From the NCBI GenBank assembly GCA_963678705.1, contig OY783216.1, positions 15,082,596 through 15,146,595 on the forward strand: a DNA stretch of 64,000 nucleotides, in the 5' to 3' direction. The notes beneath the pieces were generated by a model that was not told where the DNA came from, searched no databases, and saw only the letters and a program-made list of their open reading frames with translations. Source of the DNA: Panorpa germanica (lineage: Eukaryota; Arthropoda; Insecta; Mecoptera; Panorpidae). The position numbers and the translations under genes are program-made. Shown here one piece after another: positions 24,001 to 35,574 of this stretch (its first letter is position 1; every line of letters begins with the position of its first letter).

Positions 24001-24690
24001 AGGAGCTACAGATTTTTAGAAAGCTAAAATTAAAGGTATACGTGCATAATTTAGTACATTAACGTTTACATTATTATTTTCTGATTAGTATTTCTTTTTC
24101 TATTGCTTCATACTTAATTTCTTTCGTACACAGTTTCTTTCAAACTCAAAATGTTAACTGATTTAATAATTAGTTAACGTTTTATTATTTACGGAAATTT
24201 AACATAATTCTGCTACATTATCATTAAATAAATGCAAAAGACTTTAATAAAATATCTTTTGCTACTATCGTAATTTGATATGTAACATTATATATTCTTT
24301 AAAAGGTTTATTAACGACTGAAAACTTAAATTATTGTTTTTATACAGAAATTTATGTTATGTAAAACATATACCTTTAATTCTTCGTCGACGTTTTAAGT
24401 ATTTACATATTTTTGGGATTGTAATACAACTTTTTTAATGAATTTGTATTCCTAACCGAATAATAGTTATTGTGTATGAATAATAAAGAATATATTATAA
24501 CTAAAATTAAACTCTTTTACTAAAATAGTAATAAGGTTGAATAAGTGGTAAATTAATATTTTTTTTAAGTGCTAATAACTCTCAAAAGTTATTGCACTTA
24601 AAAAAAATATTTTTTTATTTTTAAATTTTATAATAATTAAATTCGAAATATAGGCTCCTCCCACAAAAATCTACTAGTTCCAATTTTCCG
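24001..24690. other. AT-rich spacer with a strong hairpin
   Basis: No gene seen. At about 24630-24690 the sequence is the untranslated tail of the Copia element, including a purine run (TGTGGGAGGAG on the minus strand, 24653-24667) that may be its polypurine tract. Confidence 0.5.
24556..24610. repeat. Near-perfect 55-bp hairpin
   Basis: Arms ATATTTTTTTTAAGTGC and GCACTTAAAAAAAATAT (17 bp each) continue inward as AATAACT / AGTTATT, with one unpaired base and a loop of about 6 bases. It lies just downstream of the Copia element in that element's orientation. It could be a transcription-end structure or the remnant of a very short inverted-repeat element. Confidence 0.8.
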
Positions 24691-27600
24691 TTATGAGACC
24701 GCCACATGTCGAAAGGATGCCAAATTTTGTACGAAAAATTTGTTAGAGAGTGACCGGCCCCTGGCACTAAGTCCAAGTTTAATACATAACACTATGTGTG
24801 TCGGTCTAGGCAAGGGTTTTGTCAATAAGTCAGCTAGTTGATTTTTAGATGAAATTTTCTTTACGCTGATTTCATCTTCGGTTACAAGTTCCCGAACAAA
24901 GAAGTGTCTTATACGTATGTGCTTAGTTCTTTTATGGAACTCCGGGTTTTGTGAAAGTTTCAAAGCTGCTTTATTATCAATGTAGAGGTCAGGATTACTT
25001 TTTAGCTCCACCATATCTGCCATCAGCCTTTTCAGCCACACGGCCTCCTTCGCTGCTTCACTAGCTGCTACAATCTCAGCTTCTGTGGTTAAAATGGCCA
25101 CTGATGACTGCCGCTTACTAATTCAGGAGATGCAGCCACCTGCATACATGCTTAGTACTCCAGAAGTGGACCTACCAGTTGTAATGTCCCCTGCATGGTC
25201 AGCATCGCTAAAGCATAACAATACTTTTTCACAATTATTTTTATAAATGACTCCACGATCCAAGGTTCCTTTTATATATCTTAAAATCGATTTAACCTTC
25301 AACCAGTCTTGATAGGTTGGATTTTTTAGTGACTTGGACAATACTCAAACTGCGTAAGCTAAATCAGGCCTTGATCCAATCATGAGGTACATTAGTGCAC
25401 CTACAACCTGTCTATATGAATAACCAGCAATGTCATTCATTTCTTTCCCTGCTTCAGTAGTAGTTGATGTCTCTAGTGGAGTTGATACAGTTTTGCATTC
25501 TTCCATTTTAAGATTTTCTAAAATCCTTTTAGCATAAGAAGATTGACTTAATTTTATTCCATTTTCAACATTTTCAATTTCTAATCCCAAATAAAAATCT
25601 GCAGGTTTATTTGTTATTTTAAATTCATTTTTCAGATTAATTAGAAACTGGTTTAACATTTCTTGACTATTTGAAGCTAAAAGTCTGTCATCAACAAATA
25701 TAGTCAACATAAGTTTTTCATTTCCATTTTTCATTACAAATAAACATGGATCAGCATCACTTTGCTTAAACCCAAGTTTATACAAAAATTCATTAAAGCG
25801 CTGATTCCAGCATCGAGGTGCTTGTTTCAATCCATACAAACTCTTCTGCAGTCTACAAACAAGTGCACTACCATCTTTGTAGCCATTAGGTTGCTTCATA
25901 CAAATATGACTCCCTTTATTATCAATATTTCCATATAAAGATGCAGTCCATACATCAAATTGAGTCAATTGCAACTTTTGATCTGCAGCAACGCTTATCA
26001 GAGCTCTAACTGTACTCATTTTAGCCACTGGGCTGAAGGTTTGATTGTAATCAATATCCTTCTTCTGCATATACCCTTTTATAACCAATCGGGCTTTAAA
26101 ACGCTCTATGGATCCATCTGGGTTTTTCTTTACTTTGTATACCCATTTACAAGGTATGGGTTTTATACCATCAGGCAATTTTTCATATACCCATGTACGG
26201 TTGTCAAATAAGGATTTCATTTTCTGATCCATAGCAACTTTCCAATCAGAATAGTACTGGCTCTGCATAGCCTCTTCATATATAGTTGGTTCATTAAAGT
26301 CATTCATTATGGTATCACAAGACATTACAAAATCGGTATATCTTTGAAGTGGTTTTAAAGTACTTCTGTCACGAAGTCTAGGAACGGTAGATCTTTCAAG
26401 ATTCTCCAATTATTCCAATTTATCCTCACCCGATATTTCTTCTTGTGAACTTTTAGAAGACAAATCCTCATCAGCATCAGGAGGATTTTCACAAATTTCC
26501 TTCTGAGGAGGTACAATATTTGCATTTTCTAACAATTTATTTGGTATAACAGTGACTTCACCAACACTTGAAGAAAGAGGTCTTTCATTAAATACAACAT
26601 CACGACTTCGAATGAAAGTACTACTTTTGCACCAAATTCTATAACCATCAGTGTCATAGCCAACAAGTTTACCCTTTAGGGCCTTTTTGTCCATTTTCTT
26701 TCTCTTCTGTTTTGGAACATGAGCATAGCAATCTGAGCCTATTATTCTCAGGTGCTTTATATATGGGCGCTTCCCATGCCATATTTCGTATGTAGTTTTT
26801 TCTAAAATACTAGAAGGTTCAGTCCTATTTAATACATATGTGGCAGCATTTACAAATTCTGCCCATAAGAACTGTGATAAGTCATTTCTTGAATGCATCA
26901 TGGCTCGGGCAGTCTCTACGACAGTGCAATTCTCCTTCTCACAGGGATTTTGCTGTGGTGTATATGGCATAGTTAGTCTTTGGGTAATCCCCTTCTCTTG
27001 TAATATTTTTCTTACCACATTACTATCGTATTCCCCTCCATTGTCACTCAAAATAACTCTTACATGGTGACAATCATTTTCCGATGCAGCAAGTATTAAT
27101 TTTAATTTTTCAGGTACTTCAGATTTCTCTCTCATAAAGTATACAAATCTAAATCTAGAGAATTCATCTTTAAATATCACATTATATTTAAATCCAGATT
27201 CAGATGACTCAAAAGGACCACATACGTCACTAGATATTAGCATACCTGGTTTATCAGGTTTATCTCTGGTTCCAAATTTTCTTTCATGAGTTTTACCGTA
27301 TACACAGCCTTCACACAGCTCCGTGTCCAGTTTTTCCTCCATCCTAAGTTCTCTTTTAATTGTGGCTTTAACATGCCGTTTATTTTGATGTCCCATCCAT
27401 TCATAGTACAGTTGCAAAATATCATTACTATTCACAGTATTTACAGAAACTTGAGGAAAAACAATTCTCATGTCTAGTTTATATAGACCAACAGGGTGAT
27501 TTCTACTCCCAAACAGCATAAGCTTGCCATTTATTTTAAGTTGGCAACCAGCAACATTGGAAACAAATTTACTATTAATTTGTTTATCATGAGCTTTAAC

Positions 27601-28668
27601 ACAATCGCCATTTGCAGTTATCACATTACGAGTAATATTTTTATCAAATGGAGTGTACTCAGAGAACACATCACTTCTATTTACTATGTGACTCGTCGCT
27701 CCACTGTCAACATAGAAAAAATCATCACTTTTTTCAGTATTCAGAACGAGATTTGACGACGCAAAAAGTAAATTTGTTTCATTTGTCCTACATGCCTTAT
27801 CATTTGATTTATTATTTGTCTCAGGTTTAGGTCTTCCATCTGCCTTCCATTTATTACAAAAAAATATTTTATGTGGACCTTTACAATAATTACAAATATA
27901 TTGCTTTTGGTTAGATTTATATCCTCTATATTTCTCATTCTTACCACTGCTAGAGGGTTTATGAGTGAGAAATGCTTCATGACTGATGTTCTCTTTCCCA
28001 TTTAACGCCCTCTCATACATACAGAGTTGTGTAGTGAGGTTATCTAAGGTCTTTTCTTTTTTAGACACAATCATCCAACTAGATCTAAATAAAAAATAAT
28101 TTTTAGGCAAAGAATCCAATATTTTACAAGTTAATAATAAATCTGGCAATTTTGAACCTCCATCCTTTGTAAGTTCAACATTTAAGTCATTCCATATGTT
28201 TTTCAATTTAGAGGTATGACTTGCAATGTCATCTAATTTATTCCTCTTATAACTAAAAAATTTGGGGGTAGGCCCTTGGGGAAGTCGTAATATTTAACTA
28301 AAAAATTGTAAACACAAATCAAAGGCTCGATCCTCAGCAGACCCATTAAAAAGCCGATTCAGTTCACTCTAAACTTCAGCAGAACTCATAAATCTCATTA
28401 CAAGCTTCAGAATGACCTCAGTTATATTTGTAGTCAGCACTAACAGAGCACAGCTATCAATTTTAAGAAAATCTTTATGTTTCTTATCATGTTCCGATTT
28501 CTCAATTGTCGTAACACCTAGCTCAGGCAGCTGAGGAGCTTTTATTTTGCCTTCTACAACATCCAATGCTCCCTTTATGCTACGTAATAGAATAACTGCT
28601 TTATATTTCCACGTAGTCCAGTTATTTTTACCTTCAAGTAAACCAATTTGCTTTATTAGGGAATCCAT
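24691..28668 (-). pseudogene. Copia-type Gag-Pol polyprotein with five in-frame stops
   Basis: One reading frame covers the whole polyprotein, broken only by stops at 28369 (TAG), 28294 (TAA), 26410 (TAA), 25345 (TGA) and 25123 (TGA). I see no frameshift. In order it has: the N-terminal Gag start (LLEGKNNWTTWKYKAVILLR); a shortened zinc knuckle (CNYCKGPHKIFFC, three rather than four residues before His); the protease motif VDSGATSHI; an integrase core with Asp in SSDVCGPF, Asp in LSDNGGEYDS and Glu in PQQNPCEKEN; a Copia reverse transcriptase with FVDDRLLAS in place of YVDD; and RNase H (TTEAEIVAASEA). The order protease-integrase-RT-RNase H is diagnostic for Copia. Cells could not make full-length protein from this copy. 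Confidence 0.93.
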
Positions 28669-28757
28669 TGTTCACACACGTGATTATGTAGTTTTAGGTA
28701 GCCAAAAAATATAATACGACAGAAACGCAGAACTAATATTTATTCTTTTTTAAAGAA

Positions 28758-28771
28758 CTGGGCCCATAACC
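28758..28771 (-). promoter_or_regulatory. Copia primer-binding site
   Basis: On the minus strand GGTTATGGGCCCAG lies immediately downstream of the LTR. It matches the internal initiator-methionine tRNA site used by Drosophila copia-like elements, which prime from a half tRNA. Confidence 0.8.
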
Positions 28772-28772
28772 A

Positions 28773-28950
28773 TTTAAAATTTTAAGAACTGACAACAAAC
28801 TAATTACTAACTATTTTATATCTTTCTTTTAAGTATAAAATAATAAGAGTAACACAAAAACATGTTGCTAAAGGCAATTTAATATATTCAATAATTACAC
28901 AAAAACAAAAGCTTATTAATTACAAAGCCTACTGAATATGACAAAATTCA
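28773..28950 (-). repeat. Copia 5' LTR
   Basis: Nearly identical direct repeat of 21665-21842, upstream of gag in element orientation and adjacent to the primer-binding site. The inner boundary is defined by that site; the outer one is within about 10 bp of 28950. The LTR is short, as is usual for Copia elements. Confidence 0.8.
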
Positions 28951-29630
28951 ATAAAATTTACAACGAACCACACATTTTATTTTGCGTGACCAGATCACTA
29001 CTGGTTTGAAAAATTAATACAAATACACGGTCTTTGTTCAATCGACCTAATAAACCGTGCATATCTTCAACCATCTTTAACTATAACCATATAGGCCTAG
29101 ATGCCACTGTGGAATAATTCCGCGCTTTCTTTCTTCACAGTTTTAATTCCATATACTAATAACACGCGCGGAATTAAAGCCGCAGTGAATGTATGTTCAT
29201 ATGATTCCATGTGGTACAAAAGTCGAGATTATTTTTCGCGTGGAATTGTTCTTCAGTGAGATCTAGTCCGTAACATCTACCGGGATAGCTCAATGAATAA
29301 AGCTAGCACTAACGTACTAAGTTAAAGGTCTGAGTATGTCCCCCTTGTCAAGTTCGATATTTTGATTTTTGGTACCAGGTGGTTGACATGAACAGTGAAC
29401 CGGATAGACGGATCTTAAATGAAGCATTAGAAGAAATACCAGTTAATACTTCAATAGACTGGGTGGCAAGAAAAAAGAGCAAGAGAAACGAATAAAAGTT
29501 CAACTAGTAATGAATATTTTAGATTGAAAATTTGTAAAATTTAATTATTTCAAATTATTACAATTGTTTTTTTTTTAGGTCTTTCTAGTAATTGGCTCTT
29601 AGTAATTTTCTGGTTTGATCGTTGCATATA
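28951..29630. other. Spacer with a possible tRNA-like/SINE head
   Basis: No gene seen. At 29279-29345 TAGCTCAATGA resembles an RNA polymerase III A box, and GGTCTGAGTATG is a weak B-box-like sequence. The acceptor and T arms do not fold properly, so it is at best a tRNA-derived repeat remnant. A short plus-strand frame at 29388-29495 (MNSEPDRRILNEALEEIPVN...) is unassigned and might be an upstream exon of the Mutator-like gene. Confidence 0.35.
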
Positions 29631-29639
29631 GTACGAGAA

Positions 29640-29889
29640 ATAAACGATGAATGAGATGTGAAAGAAGACGTGATAAAAATGATCATGGCTGCCGTAAAAA
29701 TTTTAGTGGGAGTTCGAAAGCCATGGAGCCAGACATGACTGTTGAGATGCTTGTACACAATAAAGACTTTACAGCGTGTAAAAATTAGGGTGTTAATTGG
29801 AGATGATGATTCAAGTAGCATTGCTAGATTACGGAGAGAAGCTCACCATCAAATTATAAAATGGTCTGATTTGAATCATGCTACATTTG
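29640..29889 (+). pseudogene. Mutator-like transposase fragment (left of BEL)
   Basis: In-frame coding with HGCRKNFSGSSKAMEPDM, TVEMLVHNKDFTA, a one-base frame change near 29778, then VLIGDDDSSSIARLRREA and WSDLNHATF. The blocks CRKNxxGSSKxMEP and (I/M)xDDDS followed by a Lys-Trp-Ser-Asp segment characterise a Mutator-like transposase family common in insect genomes. The acidic DDD cluster probably contributes a catalytic residue. The frame is cut at 29889 by the BEL insertion. N-terminal parts are not visible. Confidence 0.68.
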
Positions 29890-30198
29890 TGTACGAAATA
29901 AAACCATGCGAGTATTTGTAGATTGAATAATTATTCAATTGTTTAATGATAAAATAATTTTACACTTTTTAATATAAATTTAACCACAAATTCTTGTAAT
30001 ATAAAATGGTTGCGAATCATGCTACGACAGTGCAAAAGCCAAAACACGACTGACTCGATTGCCATACGGCTGTAGCGTGCACAGCAGTCGTCGTTGTGTT
30101 GCCCTGAGTAAGATTTCTACCAGAGACAACAATACAATATTATACTAGAATGTCAACAGAGACACATCTTATGTTCTGTGCTAATTTTGTACTGAACA
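29890..30198 (-). repeat. 3' LTR of the complete BEL/Pao
   Basis: 309 bp, TG...CA ends, same as 36027-36335 by visual comparison. About 230 bp of AT-rich untranslated sequence separates it from the stop of the polyprotein. Confidence 0.93.
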
Positions 30199-30429
30199 TA
30201 AATTGCCAGCCAGCAGAACGTAGCTGATCCCACAACCAACTTAAAATATATATAAAAATACATTAATACATAGAGCTACATAAATTTATAAACTTCTTAA
30301 TTCTATGATAGTCTACATAATTGTATGAGAATAATATAAAATAAAACAAAATAACAATTATTCTAAAGATAACAGAAAACGTAATTAACATTATAGCATA
30401 CATTATCATTTGCATAATGTACACAACAA

Positions 30430-33400
30430 TCAATTCAGTGGTAATCTACACAATTTTGTGATGGGTCTGTTGTAGATCTTATCACCAATTTTTATTTCCG
30501 CCACTCTCACCTTTCCATCTTTACCAAAAAAGACCTTTGTTATTCTGGCCATTGGCCAATTTAATGGGGGTGAGTTTAGATTCTTTACAATAACTAAATC
30601 ACCTTCTTTCAGGTTGTCATTAGCATATTTCCACTTGGGACGGCTCTGAAGCTGTGTGAGATAATCCTTAGACCAAGCTTGCCAAAAGTCTTGTTTTAGT
30701 TTTTTAACAATATTCCAAAACTTAAGACGATTGACACGTACCTCTGTTAAATTAACTTCAGGGTATTCAATCAGAGCAGTGCCAATTAGAAAATGTGCTG
30801 GAGTCAAGTACTTATACTCATTTGAGCTTAGTGGAAGCAGTGGTCTTGAGTTTAGCACACCTTCAATCTGTATGACAACTGAATTTAATTCTTCATAAGT
30901 TAGGGCCAAATTACCAACTACTCTCTTAAGGTGGTGCTTCGCACTTTTGACCCCTGCTTCCCATATGCCACCAAATTCAGGAGCATAACTGGGTATAAAC
31001 ATAAATTTTATATATAAATTATTACAAAAACTTATAACATTATTTCTATGAGACTTATTAGTCTGTAAATTATACAATTCTTTTAATTCATTAGCAGCAC
31101 CCTTGAATGTTTTAGCATTGTCACAATAAATTTTAGTAGGCATGCCTCGTCTAGAAATAAAACGATTGAGACATGCCAAGAATGTTTCAGTTCTTAAATC
31201 AGAAACCACTTCCATGTGTATGGCCTTTGTAGAAAAGCAAACAAACAATGAAATGTAACCTTTTGTAATCAATGGTTTACGTATGCGAGCTATCTTTATG
31301 TTAAAAGGTCCACAAAAATCTACACCTACATGCTGAAATGGTCTTGTAGCTGTAACTCTGTCAGCTGGCAAAGAACCCATCAATTGTTTAGCAGATTCAG
31401 CCTTCAATCGTGAACATATATCACATTTGTATAGTACCTTTTTGACCTCCCGTATGCCATTGATAATCCAGAACTTTTGAGACAAGGAGCTGAGTACTAA
31501 TCTAGCACCAGCATGGAGCAAACGTAAGTGCTCATTTTTGATTATGATAGAAGTGATATTGTTGTCCTTTGGCAGTATGACTGGGTGCATTTTATCTTTT
31601 GCAATGCCTGCATTTTGCAATCTGCCACCAACACGAATTAAACCAGTGCTGTCTACGAAAGGGTGGAGATTACCTATACCGGTCTTGATAATGATACCAC
31701 CTAAGAGACATTTTATTTCTTTAAAAAATATTTGCCTTTGAACTGAGCGAATGATAATTAATAATGAATTATGAAGTTCTTGTGGAGATAAATGTCCACT
31801 TGAACTGTGTACTGTCTTTCTACAATTATTAAAGAATCTGTACACATAAGCTAATACACGCTGTAGTTTATTGATATTGGAGAATTTTTTAAACAAGTCT
31901 AGCATTAAAGGTGCTTGTTCGACTTCAATGTTACAAACATTACAGCTTTTATCTTCATCGTCTGATGGAAGTACTGTATTTAAATCAAAATAATGATCAT
32001 GTTTAAAATGAGAATTGGATAGATACTGGGGACCGTTCCACCAAAGATTTTGATTTTTTAAGTGTTGTGGTTCTATACCACGAGAAATTATATCAGCTGG
32101 GTTATCAGCTGATTTTACATAGTACCAAGAGAATTTATCTGTGAGCTCTGTTATTTTCTTTACTCTGTTATTAACATAGATATTGGTTTTTAATTTGTCC
32201 GCTTGAATCCAAGCAAGGACTATTTTGGAATCACAATAAAAGAAAACTCTATGTTCCAATCTAGTTTTGAGTAAATTACTAACTCTAACCGCAAGTTGTG
32301 CCAACAAAACTGCACTATTTAGCTCTAGTTGGGGTATTGTAAGTACCTTACCTAGTGGAGCCACACGAGACTTGGCACAAATTAATTTTGTTTTTACGTT
32401 GTCATTTGCTGTAACGGTTCTTAAATATAGGCAGCACCCGTACGCCTTCATAGATGCGTCTGCATAGCCTATTAACTCTGCAGTAACAAAATTTTCCTCC
32501 TTTATAAGTCGATCTATTGAAATGCTGTCTGCTATCTTTAGACCATTAAGGAACTTTTCCCACATCTGTAATTGTTTGTCAGGCAGCGGTGCGTCCCAAT
32601 CTATTTTCAAAACCCAAAGCTCTTGCATGATTAACTTGGCAACTACAATTATAGGGCCAATCAATCCTAACGGGTCAAATAAAGTCCCAATAAAACTAAG
32701 TACTTTTCTTTTAGTATTCAAATTGTTACTATTCGTGTTAGGACATTTAAAGGTAAATGTATCCAAAATAACATTGTATTTTAGACCTAATGTTTTAATA
32801 ATGGCTGATTTATTTAAATCCAATTCATTGATATATTTTTTATCACTAGAGATGTCGTCGAGCACTGGGGGATGATTGGAAGACCATTTGTGTAATTTAA
32901 AATTACCTAATTGTAACAAACCAATTAGTTGAGACTTTAATTCAGATAACTCTTCCACGTCATTGCACCCAACTATGACATCATCAACATACGTATTATG
33001 GCACATTGCTCTCGCTGCGAGAGGATATTTATGTTTGTAGCGATGGGCAAGTTCTATGAGACATCGTGTGGCCAAAAAGGTAGAAGATTTGAGTCCATAT
33101 GTTACAGTTTTTAATTGCAAACAACTGATGGGCTTACCTGGATCATCTCTCCATAAGATATTTTGTAAGACATTGTAAGTGTCATTTGTGAGAATACAGC
33201 GGAACATTTTTTCTATGTCACAGACAATTGTGTACACATAAGTTCTAAACAGTAGGAGAATATCGAAGAGCTCGCCTTGAACCACAGGACCATTCAGCAT
33301 AACATCGTTGAGAGAAATCTTATTTTTAGAACGCATGCTTCCATCAAAGACCACACGCAATTTAGTAGTTTTGCTATCATCGTTTGTAACTGCATGATGC

Positions 33401-35574
33401 GCTAAAAAATAATTAGGAGTATTATAAACATCATAAGAATTTATGTCTATTTCCCTGGCATGTCCCATCTCTATATACTGATCAATGAATTTTTTATACA
33501 CCTTCAATAGTGAAGGATTTCGTTTAAATCTGTTTTCTAACACATAGAATCTTTGCAGGGCGACTGAGAAAGAATCCCCCAATTCTAGTTCATTTACTGG
33601 GCTGACTAATGGCAAATCTACAGTAAAAGTATTATTTTCAAGTAGTACTGAATTTTTAAAAATATGTTCAGCCTTTAAATATTCCTCAGTAAACTTATCT
33701 GTCTTTTCTGGGACTTTCTCAGTCATCCAAAATTGCCCCATAACATTCTCAAGGGTTGTATGGTCAGAAATGGCAAAATTAGATACTATAATATTACTTG
33801 AATAACTATTTTGATTTTGAAACATTTTTGGCTCATTAATAACATTGTAATTAAATTGATTATGCAATTTACCTGCAACTACATATCCAAATGTAGTGTT
33901 CTGTAAAACTGAGCCATTATTTAATTTAATACAGCCACCTAATAGAATGGCAAAATATACATCCGCACCCAATAGCAATGATATTTTTGAGGGTACATTA
34001 TACTGCTCATCAGCTAGCTTAATATTTTTGGGAAAAATAACTTTGGATGTGTCAATATAAATTTGAGGCAAATGCGTAGTGATAGATTCAACTACATGAC
34101 AATTCACTTTGTGATTAATATTTCTGTTGTAATTAGACTGTATGTTTATAATTGCTGAGTGATATAATTTTGTGGCTTTATTGCCTATACCAATTATTTT
34201 ACTAGGATGAGTGTTTGTGCGTAAACGCAATTCTTTTAAGAGTTCAGCAGTCACTAATGATGCCTGACTACCACTATCGAGCAATGCACGAACTAGAAAC
34301 TCGCGACCAAAATTGTCAACAATTTTTACCTTCATAGTAGGCAGCAATATGGTACCCCCCAAGCTATCATTGCTACAGCACATTACAACTGGAGATTCAG
34401 TTGTCTTGCCAGCCAGCGAACCAGCATCTGTTTTATCACATAACAATTTGCTATGCATGCCTTTACATTTATGACATTTATAATTATTCTCAAGGGAGCA
34501 CCTGCCACTATGGGCTTTTAAACATAGCGAACATAATTTATGTTCTTGAACAAATGAATTACGCGACTCTAAAGGAGCCATTTTAAATTTTGGACATCTA
34601 AAAATGGGATGGTCCATATTACAATATCTACATGCTAAATTGTAGCGAGTAGTGACATTGGAAACTCTCGAGTACGAATACTCTTTATAATTTTTGTCAT
34701 TTGACATACTTTTATATGGTGAGCTATCCTCAAGTGCAATCGCACGTTTTTCTAAAAATGATATAAATTCTGCCATAGTAGGCAGTTTGTCTACATTTCT
34801 TTCCATATGGAAATTGCGACTAGTTAATAAATCTAGCTTTCTACATAATATTGAGATTAGAATCATATCCCATTTGTCTACAGGCTCATCAAGATTTTTT
34901 AAAGCTTGTAATTGCTGTTTAACTTGACATAAAAAAGCCCTTATTGCCATTGCAGTACCCTTCTGCATGTTTGGAATATCAAGTAATATATTAATATGAT
35001 TAGTAATTAATCGCGCCTTATTATCATACCGCGCTAACAATAAATCAAGAGCCTCTTTATATGAGCTGTTCACAAGCGGCAAATTTATAATTATTGAGAG
35101 AGCCTCGTCAAGGAGATACTTTCTTAAATAAAAAAGTCTCTGTACATCGGACAGTGATGCATTATTGTGAACAACTGCTTGGAAGAGCTCATAAAAGGGC
35201 GTAAACCTGGTTATATCCTTGCCATCGAAGGTTGGAATTTCCACCGCTGGAAGCTTGGATGCCACTAAGCTAGGACAAGTAGGCCTATTAACTTCTTTCA
35301 ACTTGGTGATGCTGGCATTTAACTTAGCTAGAATATTAAAGTATTTTTCTTCTACATCCTCGATGTCTTCATCATCCTGTTCATCAATTTCTAAAATACT
35401 GGATTGCGTGAGCTCGTACGTTTGATAGGTAGCCATCAACTTTTCTTTTTTCGCCTCCAGCAGCTCCACCGTACCGGATTCGAGGGCCCTTGAGTCGCTG
35501 ACATAATTGTCCATCCTTGATATTGAACCTTTTGCAGTCGTCCGCGCCGTTTTAAGCCTCTTCAACCCCTCCAT
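30430..35574 (-). CDS. BEL/Pao Gag-Pol polyprotein, intact 1714 codons
   Basis: An open frame without stops. Gag: the DUF1759-type capsid region about residues 105-200 (VEIPTFDGKDITRF...), then zinc-knuckle-like Cys/His clusters at about 315-380 (CRYCNMDHPIFRC; CHKCKGMHSKLLC). Protease: LLDSGSQASL near 433, with DSGS in place of DTGS. Reverse transcriptase: YVDDVIVGC near residue 863. RNase H-like region about 1080-1190, including FYCDSKIVLAW. Integrase: the zinc-binding HLRLLHAG...CDICSRLK near 1350-1390, catalytic Asp in VGVDFCGPF (about 1418), Asp in YCDNAKTF (about 1485) and Glu in FGGIWEAGVK (about 1536). A C-terminal DUF5641-like segment follows. No envelope frame is present. All expected catalytic residues are visible. 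The start was chosen at the first Met, with the leader and LTR upstream. Confidence 0.96.
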   Translation of the reverse strand: MEGLKRLKTARTTAKGSISRMDNYVSDSRALESGTVELLEAKKEKLMATYQTYELTQSSILEIDEQDDEDIEDVEEKYFNILAKLNASITKLKEVNRPTCPSLVASKLPAVEIPTFDGKDITRFTPFYELFQAVVHNNASLSDVQRLFYLRKYLLDEALSIIINLPLVNSSYKEALDLLLARYDNKARLITNHINILLDIPNMQKGTAMAIRAFLCQVKQQLQALKNLDEPVDKWDMILISILCRKLDLLTSRNFHMERNVDKLPTMAEFISFLEKRAIALEDSSPYKSMSNDKNYKEYSYSRVSNVTTRYNLACRYCNMDHPIFRCPKFKMAPLESRNSFVQEHKLCSLCLKAHSGRCSLENNYKCHKCKGMHSKLLCDKTDAGSLAGKTTESPVVMCCSNDSLGGTILLPTMKVKIVDNFGREFLVRALLDSGSQASLVTAELLKELRLRTNTHPSKIIGIGNKATKLYHSAIINIQSNYNRNINHKVNCHVVESITTHLPQIYIDTSKVIFPKNIKLADEQYNVPSKISLLLGADVYFAILLGGCIKLNNGSVLQNTTFGYVVAGKLHNQFNYNVINEPKMFQNQNSYSSNIIVSNFAISDHTTLENVMGQFWMTEKVPEKTDKFTEEYLKAEHIFKNSVLLENNTFTVDLPLVSPVNELELGDSFSVALQRFYVLENRFKRNPSLLKVYKKFIDQYIEMGHAREIDINSYDVYNTPNYFLAHHAVTNDDSKTTKLRVVFDGSMRSKNKISLNDVMLNGPVVQGELFDILLLFRTYVYTIVCDIEKMFRCILTNDTYNVLQNILWRDDPGKPISCLQLKTVTYGLKSSTFLATRCLIELAHRYKHKYPLAARAMCHNTYVDDVIVGCNDVEELSELKSQLIGLLQLGNFKLHKWSSNHPPVLDDISSDKKYINELDLNKSAIIKTLGLKYNVILDTFTFKCPNTNSNNLNTKRKVLSFIGTLFDPLGLIGPIIVVAKLIMQELWVLKIDWDAPLPDKQLQMWEKFLNGLKIADSISIDRLIKEENFVTAELIGYADASMKAYGCCLYLRTVTANDNVKTKLICAKSRVAPLGKVLTIPQLELNSAVLLAQLAVRVSNLLKTRLEHRVFFYCDSKIVLAWIQADKLKTNIYVNNRVKKITELTDKFSWYYVKSADNPADIISRGIEPQHLKNQNLWWNGPQYLSNSHFKHDHYFDLNTVLPSDDEDKSCNVCNIEVEQAPLMLDLFKKFSNINKLQRVLAYVYRFFNNCRKTVHSSSGHLSPQELHNSLLIIIRSVQRQIFFKEIKCLLGGIIIKTGIGNLHPFVDSTGLIRVGGRLQNAGIAKDKMHPVILPKDNNITSIIIKNEHLRLLHAGARLVLSSLSQKFWIINGIREVKKVLYKCDICSRLKAESAKQLMGSLPADRVTATRPFQHVGVDFCGPFNIKIARIRKPLITKGYISLFVCFSTKAIHMEVVSDLRTETFLACLNRFISRRGMPTKIYCDNAKTFKGAANELKELYNLQTNKSHRNNVISFCNNLYIKFMFIPSYAPEFGGIWEAGVKSAKHHLKRVVGNLALTYEELNSVVIQIEGVLNSRPLLPLSSNEYKYLTPAHFLIGTALIEYPEVNLTEVRVNRLKFWNIVKKLKQDFWQAWSKDYLTQLQSRPKWKYANDNLKEGDLVIVKNLNSPPLNWPMARITKVFFGKDGKVRVAEIKIGDKIYNRPITKLCRLPLN

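Noticed and set aside
29276-29350. tRNA gene
   Set aside because: An A-box-like sequence is present, but the B box is poor and the acceptor and T arms do not pair. At most a tRNA-derived repeat remnant.
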